DNA from: Vibrio europaeus
Lineage (GTDB): Bacteria; Pseudomonadota; Gammaproteobacteria; Enterobacterales; Vibrionaceae
DNA length: 64,000 nucleotides
Reading direction: 5' to 3'
NCBI RefSeq assembly: GCF_001695575.1
Contig: NZ_LUAX01000007.1
Coordinates: 1 to 64,000, forward strand
Shown: piece after piece, positions 61,722 through 64,000 of the stretch
Layout of the letters: every line of letters begins with the position of its first letter
Numbering within the stretch: the stretch's first letter is position 1
Position numbers and translations under genes: made by a program
The notes under the pieces: model-generated
Database searches by the model: none
What the model was told of the DNA's origin: nothing
The model's input: only the letters and a program-made list of their open reading frames with translations

Positions 61722-64000
61722 TAGACTTCCTCCTTCACTGGAATGCGTTGCCCGCGTACTCTTTGATATGGAAGTACTTGGCTGGCTTCTTCTGCATTAA
61801 TAAACGGTTTGAACTTAACCAGTTTGTCACTATTTTCGAGCGTGCTCTTCCATTCACATTGATAGGTATCAACTACATGTTTCATCTGATCTTCAAGCGA
61901 ATCAGCAATGCTCAATGAGTCTTCAATCACCACTTGTTTTAAGTAATCTAAACCGCCTTCTAGGTTCTCCATCCATACCGAGGTTCTTTGTAAACGATCC
62001 GCCGTTCGAACGTAGAACATCAAGACACGATCAATTAACGCGACCAGTTCTGCTTTAGACAGGTCAGAGGCAATTAAGTCAGCATGTCTTGGCCTCATGC
62101 CTCCGTTACCGCACACATAGAGATTCCAACCGTTCTCAGTCGCGATGACGCCAATATCTTTACTTTGCGCTTCAGCACATTCACGGGTACACCCAGATAC
62201 TGCGAACTTGATTTTGTGCGGTGCGCGCAGCCCTTTGTAGCGATTTTCCAATTCGATTGCTAAGCCAACCGAGTCATCGACGCCATAGCGACACCAAGTC
62301 GAACCAACGCAGGATTTAACCGTTCTAAGAGACTTACCATACGCGTGGCCGGTTTCAAATCCCGCATCAATTAGCGCTTGCCAGATATCCGGTAGCTGTT
62401 CGACTTGAGCCCCAAATAAATCAACACGCTGACCACCGGTTATCTTGGTGTATAAGTCGTACTTCTTCGCCACTTCACCTAATGCGATCAATTTGTCAGG
62501 CGTAATTTCTCCCCCTGCTACTCTAGGGACAACCGAGTAAGATCCATCTTTTTGCAGGTTTGCCATAAAGGCGTCGTTAGAGTCTTGCAGCGAACTATGT
62601 TGCGGCTCCATGATGTGCTCATTCCATAACGAGGCAAACACTGATGCAGCGGTGGGTTTACAAAGATCACAGCCGTGACCTTTACCATGCTTCTCTATCA
62701 ATGTATCAAAGTCTTTAATCTCTTCGACTTGGCAAATATGGAATAGTTCTTGGCGCGACAACTCAAAGTGCTCACAGATATGATTGTTCACCTCTACGCC
62801 CATCGCAGTCAGCTGAGCATCTAAGACACTTTTCACCATGTTGCTACAGCCGCCACAACCTGTGCCTGCCTTGGTTTCTGCCTTGAGGGTATCGAGATCA
62901 TGAGCGCCAGCTTGTATTGCATTAACCAGATCACCCTTACTCACGTTGTGACACGAACAAATAATAGCGGTATCCGCCATCTCACCGTTAAGCATTCCCG
63001 TATCAAAAAGTAGGTTTGCTGCATGGTCAGGAAGGGTCGTTTCATTTAAATAGCATTGCAGTAAAGCATCATAGTCCGAGTTATCCCCGACAAGAATGGC
63101 GCCTAGCAGCTTGGTTCCACTCTGATCAACGACGAGTTTTTTATAGACGCCAGCAACCGCATCTTGCAACACCATCTCCTGAGCGCCATCCGTCGCTTTA
63201 TGCGCATCACCAATAGAAGCGACATCGACACCGAGTAACTTCAACTTGGTGCTCATATCAGCACCGGTGAAACCAGCGTTTTCGCGACCAACGAGCTTAT
63301 CAGCAACCACACGAGCCATGGTATAACCGGGGGCCACCAAGCCAAATATTTTCTCTTGCCAAAGCGCACATTCTCCAATAGCAAAAATGCTCTCATCACT
63401 GGTTCGGCATTGATCATCAATGACAATGCCGCCGCGCTCACCAATATTGATACCCGCCTGCCTAGCCAGTGCGTCTTGCGGTCTAATACCTGCAGAGAAA
63501 ACAATGACGTCTACTTCAAGAGGATCAGTATCTTTAAACACCATCCGATGTTTTGCGCCTTCGCCATCACAGATTTTTTCGGTTGCCGTGGAGGTATGAA
63601 CCGTTAGACCTAGCTCTTCTATCTTCTCTTTCAGAACTAAGCCCGCACCATCATCAAGTTGAACAGGCATCAAACGCGGCGCGAATTCCACGACGTGGGT
63701 TTCCACACCTAGCAGTTTCAAGGCGTTTGCAGCTTCTAAGCCGAGTAATCCACCACCAATGACAGCACCTGTCTTCGCGCCCTGACACGCTGTTTTTATT
63801 TCAGAAAGATCATCTAACGTTCGATAAACAAAGATATTGTCTCTATCGTGACCTTCAATAGGCGGTACGAATGGATAAGAACCTGTTGCGAGCACGAGCT
63901 GATCGTACCCTATGACACTGTCCTCATCTAAAACCAAGCGTTTGTTGTCCCGTTCGATTTTGGTTACTTGGCTGCCTAGCATCAACTCTATGCCATGTTT
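61721..64000 (-). CDS. nirB: Nitrite reductase large subunit, 5' end outside the window
   Basis: About 760 codons are visible; about 90-100 N-terminal residues lie beyond the right edge. Order: FAD/NADH-binding oxidoreductase domain (ATGSYPFVPPI, then GGGLLGLEAANALKLLGVETHVVE), a BFD-like [2Fe-2S] domain (ICSCHNVSKGD ... GTGCGGCSN), and the sulfite/nitrite reductase repeats. The siroheme-[4Fe-4S] ligands are CVGSTWCRYG and SGCTRECAEAQSKD. It reduces nitrite to ammonia in the cytoplasm using NADH. In one operon with nirD. Confidence 0.95.
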   Translation of the reverse strand, partial: KHGIELMLGSQVTKIERDNKRLVLDEDSVIGYDQLVLATGSYPFVPPIEGHDRDNIFVYRTLDDLSEIKTACQGAKTGAVIGGGLLGLEAANALKLLGVETHVVEFAPRLMPVQLDDGAGLVLKEKIEELGLTVHTSTATEKICDGEGAKHRMVFKDTDPLEVDVIVFSAGIRPQDALARQAGINIGERGGIVIDDQCRTSDESIFAIGECALWQEKIFGLVAPGYTMARVVADKLVGRENAGFTGADMSTKLKLLGVDVASIGDAHKATDGAQEMVLQDAVAGVYKKLVVDQSGTKLLGAILVGDNSDYDALLQCYLNETTLPDHAANLLFDTGMLNGEMADTAIICSCHNVSKGDLVNAIQAGAHDLDTLKAETKAGTGCGGCSNMVKSVLDAQLTAMGVEVNNHICEHFELSRQELFHICQVEEIKDFDTLIEKHGKGHGCDLCKPTAASVFASLWNEHIMEPQHSSLQDSNDAFMANLQKDGSYSVVPRVAGGEITPDKLIALGEVAKKYDLYTKITGGQRVDLFGAQVEQLPDIWQALIDAGFETGHAYGKSLRTVKSCVGSTWCRYGVDDSVGLAIELENRYKGLRAPHKIKFAVSGCTRECAEAQSKDIGVIATENGWNLYVCGNGGMRPRHADLIASDLSKAELVALIDRVLMFYVRTADRLQRTSVWMENLEGGLDYLKQVVIEDSLSIADSLEDQMKHVVDTYQCEWKSTLENSDKLVKFKPFINAEEASQVLPYQRVRGQRIPVKEEV

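Overview
The window is Gram-negative, Vibrio-type DNA. The signs are a chromosomal integron with VCR-like attC sites and an IntIA-type integrase, a CqsA/CqsS quorum-sensing pair, a vct-type siderophore importer, several GGDEF/EAL proteins and a Fur-regulated TonB receptor. Known counterparts of cqsA/cqsS, sbcCD, vct and the integron of V. cholerae lie on its chromosome II, so a secondary chromosome is a reasonable inference, not proven here.

Layout. 1-5476: attI-proximal end of the integron. The integrase (plus strand, LexA box upstream) diverges from an array of minus-strand cassettes with seven attC sites. An IS3-type element enters from the left edge, the first cassette gene is broken by an in-frame TGA, and the second cassette has no convincing gene. 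5696-13813: acetate kinase, a GGDEF-EAL protein, a TonB-dependent receptor with a divergent AraC regulator, a porin and a CueR-type regulator. 13876-17503: iron-siderophore ABC importer (vctPDGC type). 17671-24219: S4 protein, solute-binding protein, response regulator, LysR regulator, an EAL protein with a ruined GGDEF, and an M16-like protein without its metal-binding motif. 24298-29853: yejABEF peptide importer. 30015-31577: PAS chemoreceptor.

The standout system is at 31770-38623: a compact bacterial microcompartment locus. It has a TetR regulator, one hexameric shell protein, one pentameric vertex protein, a divergent two-domain BMC-like protein, a small protein with an encapsulation-peptide-like helix and a EutQ-like tail, an acylating aldehyde dehydrogenase with a C-terminal encapsulation peptide, a class III PLP enzyme, and a divergently transcribed APH-family kinase. 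Read together, the enzymes suggest amino-alcohol phosphorylation, phospho-elimination to an aldehyde, and oxidation to an acyl-CoA inside a shell. This parallels the RMM (aminopropanol) microcompartments of actinobacteria. There is no B12 lyase, alcohol dehydrogenase or phosphotransacylase nearby.

38768-57263: RbgA-like and G3E GTPases, a ClC chloride transporter behind a structured leader, a TDT transporter, convergent cqsA and cqsS, sbcDC, a 279-bp MITE flanked by TA, FabH-like ketosynthase, thioredoxin 2, an MFS transporter, small stress and acetylation genes and an outer-membrane protein. 57379-57585: tRNA-Cys and tRNA-Leu. 57821-61076: an operon of a single-domain response regulator, a CheC-type phosphatase and a PAS-GGDEF-EAL enzyme. 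61392-64000: nirD and the 5'-truncated nirB of assimilatory nitrite reductase.
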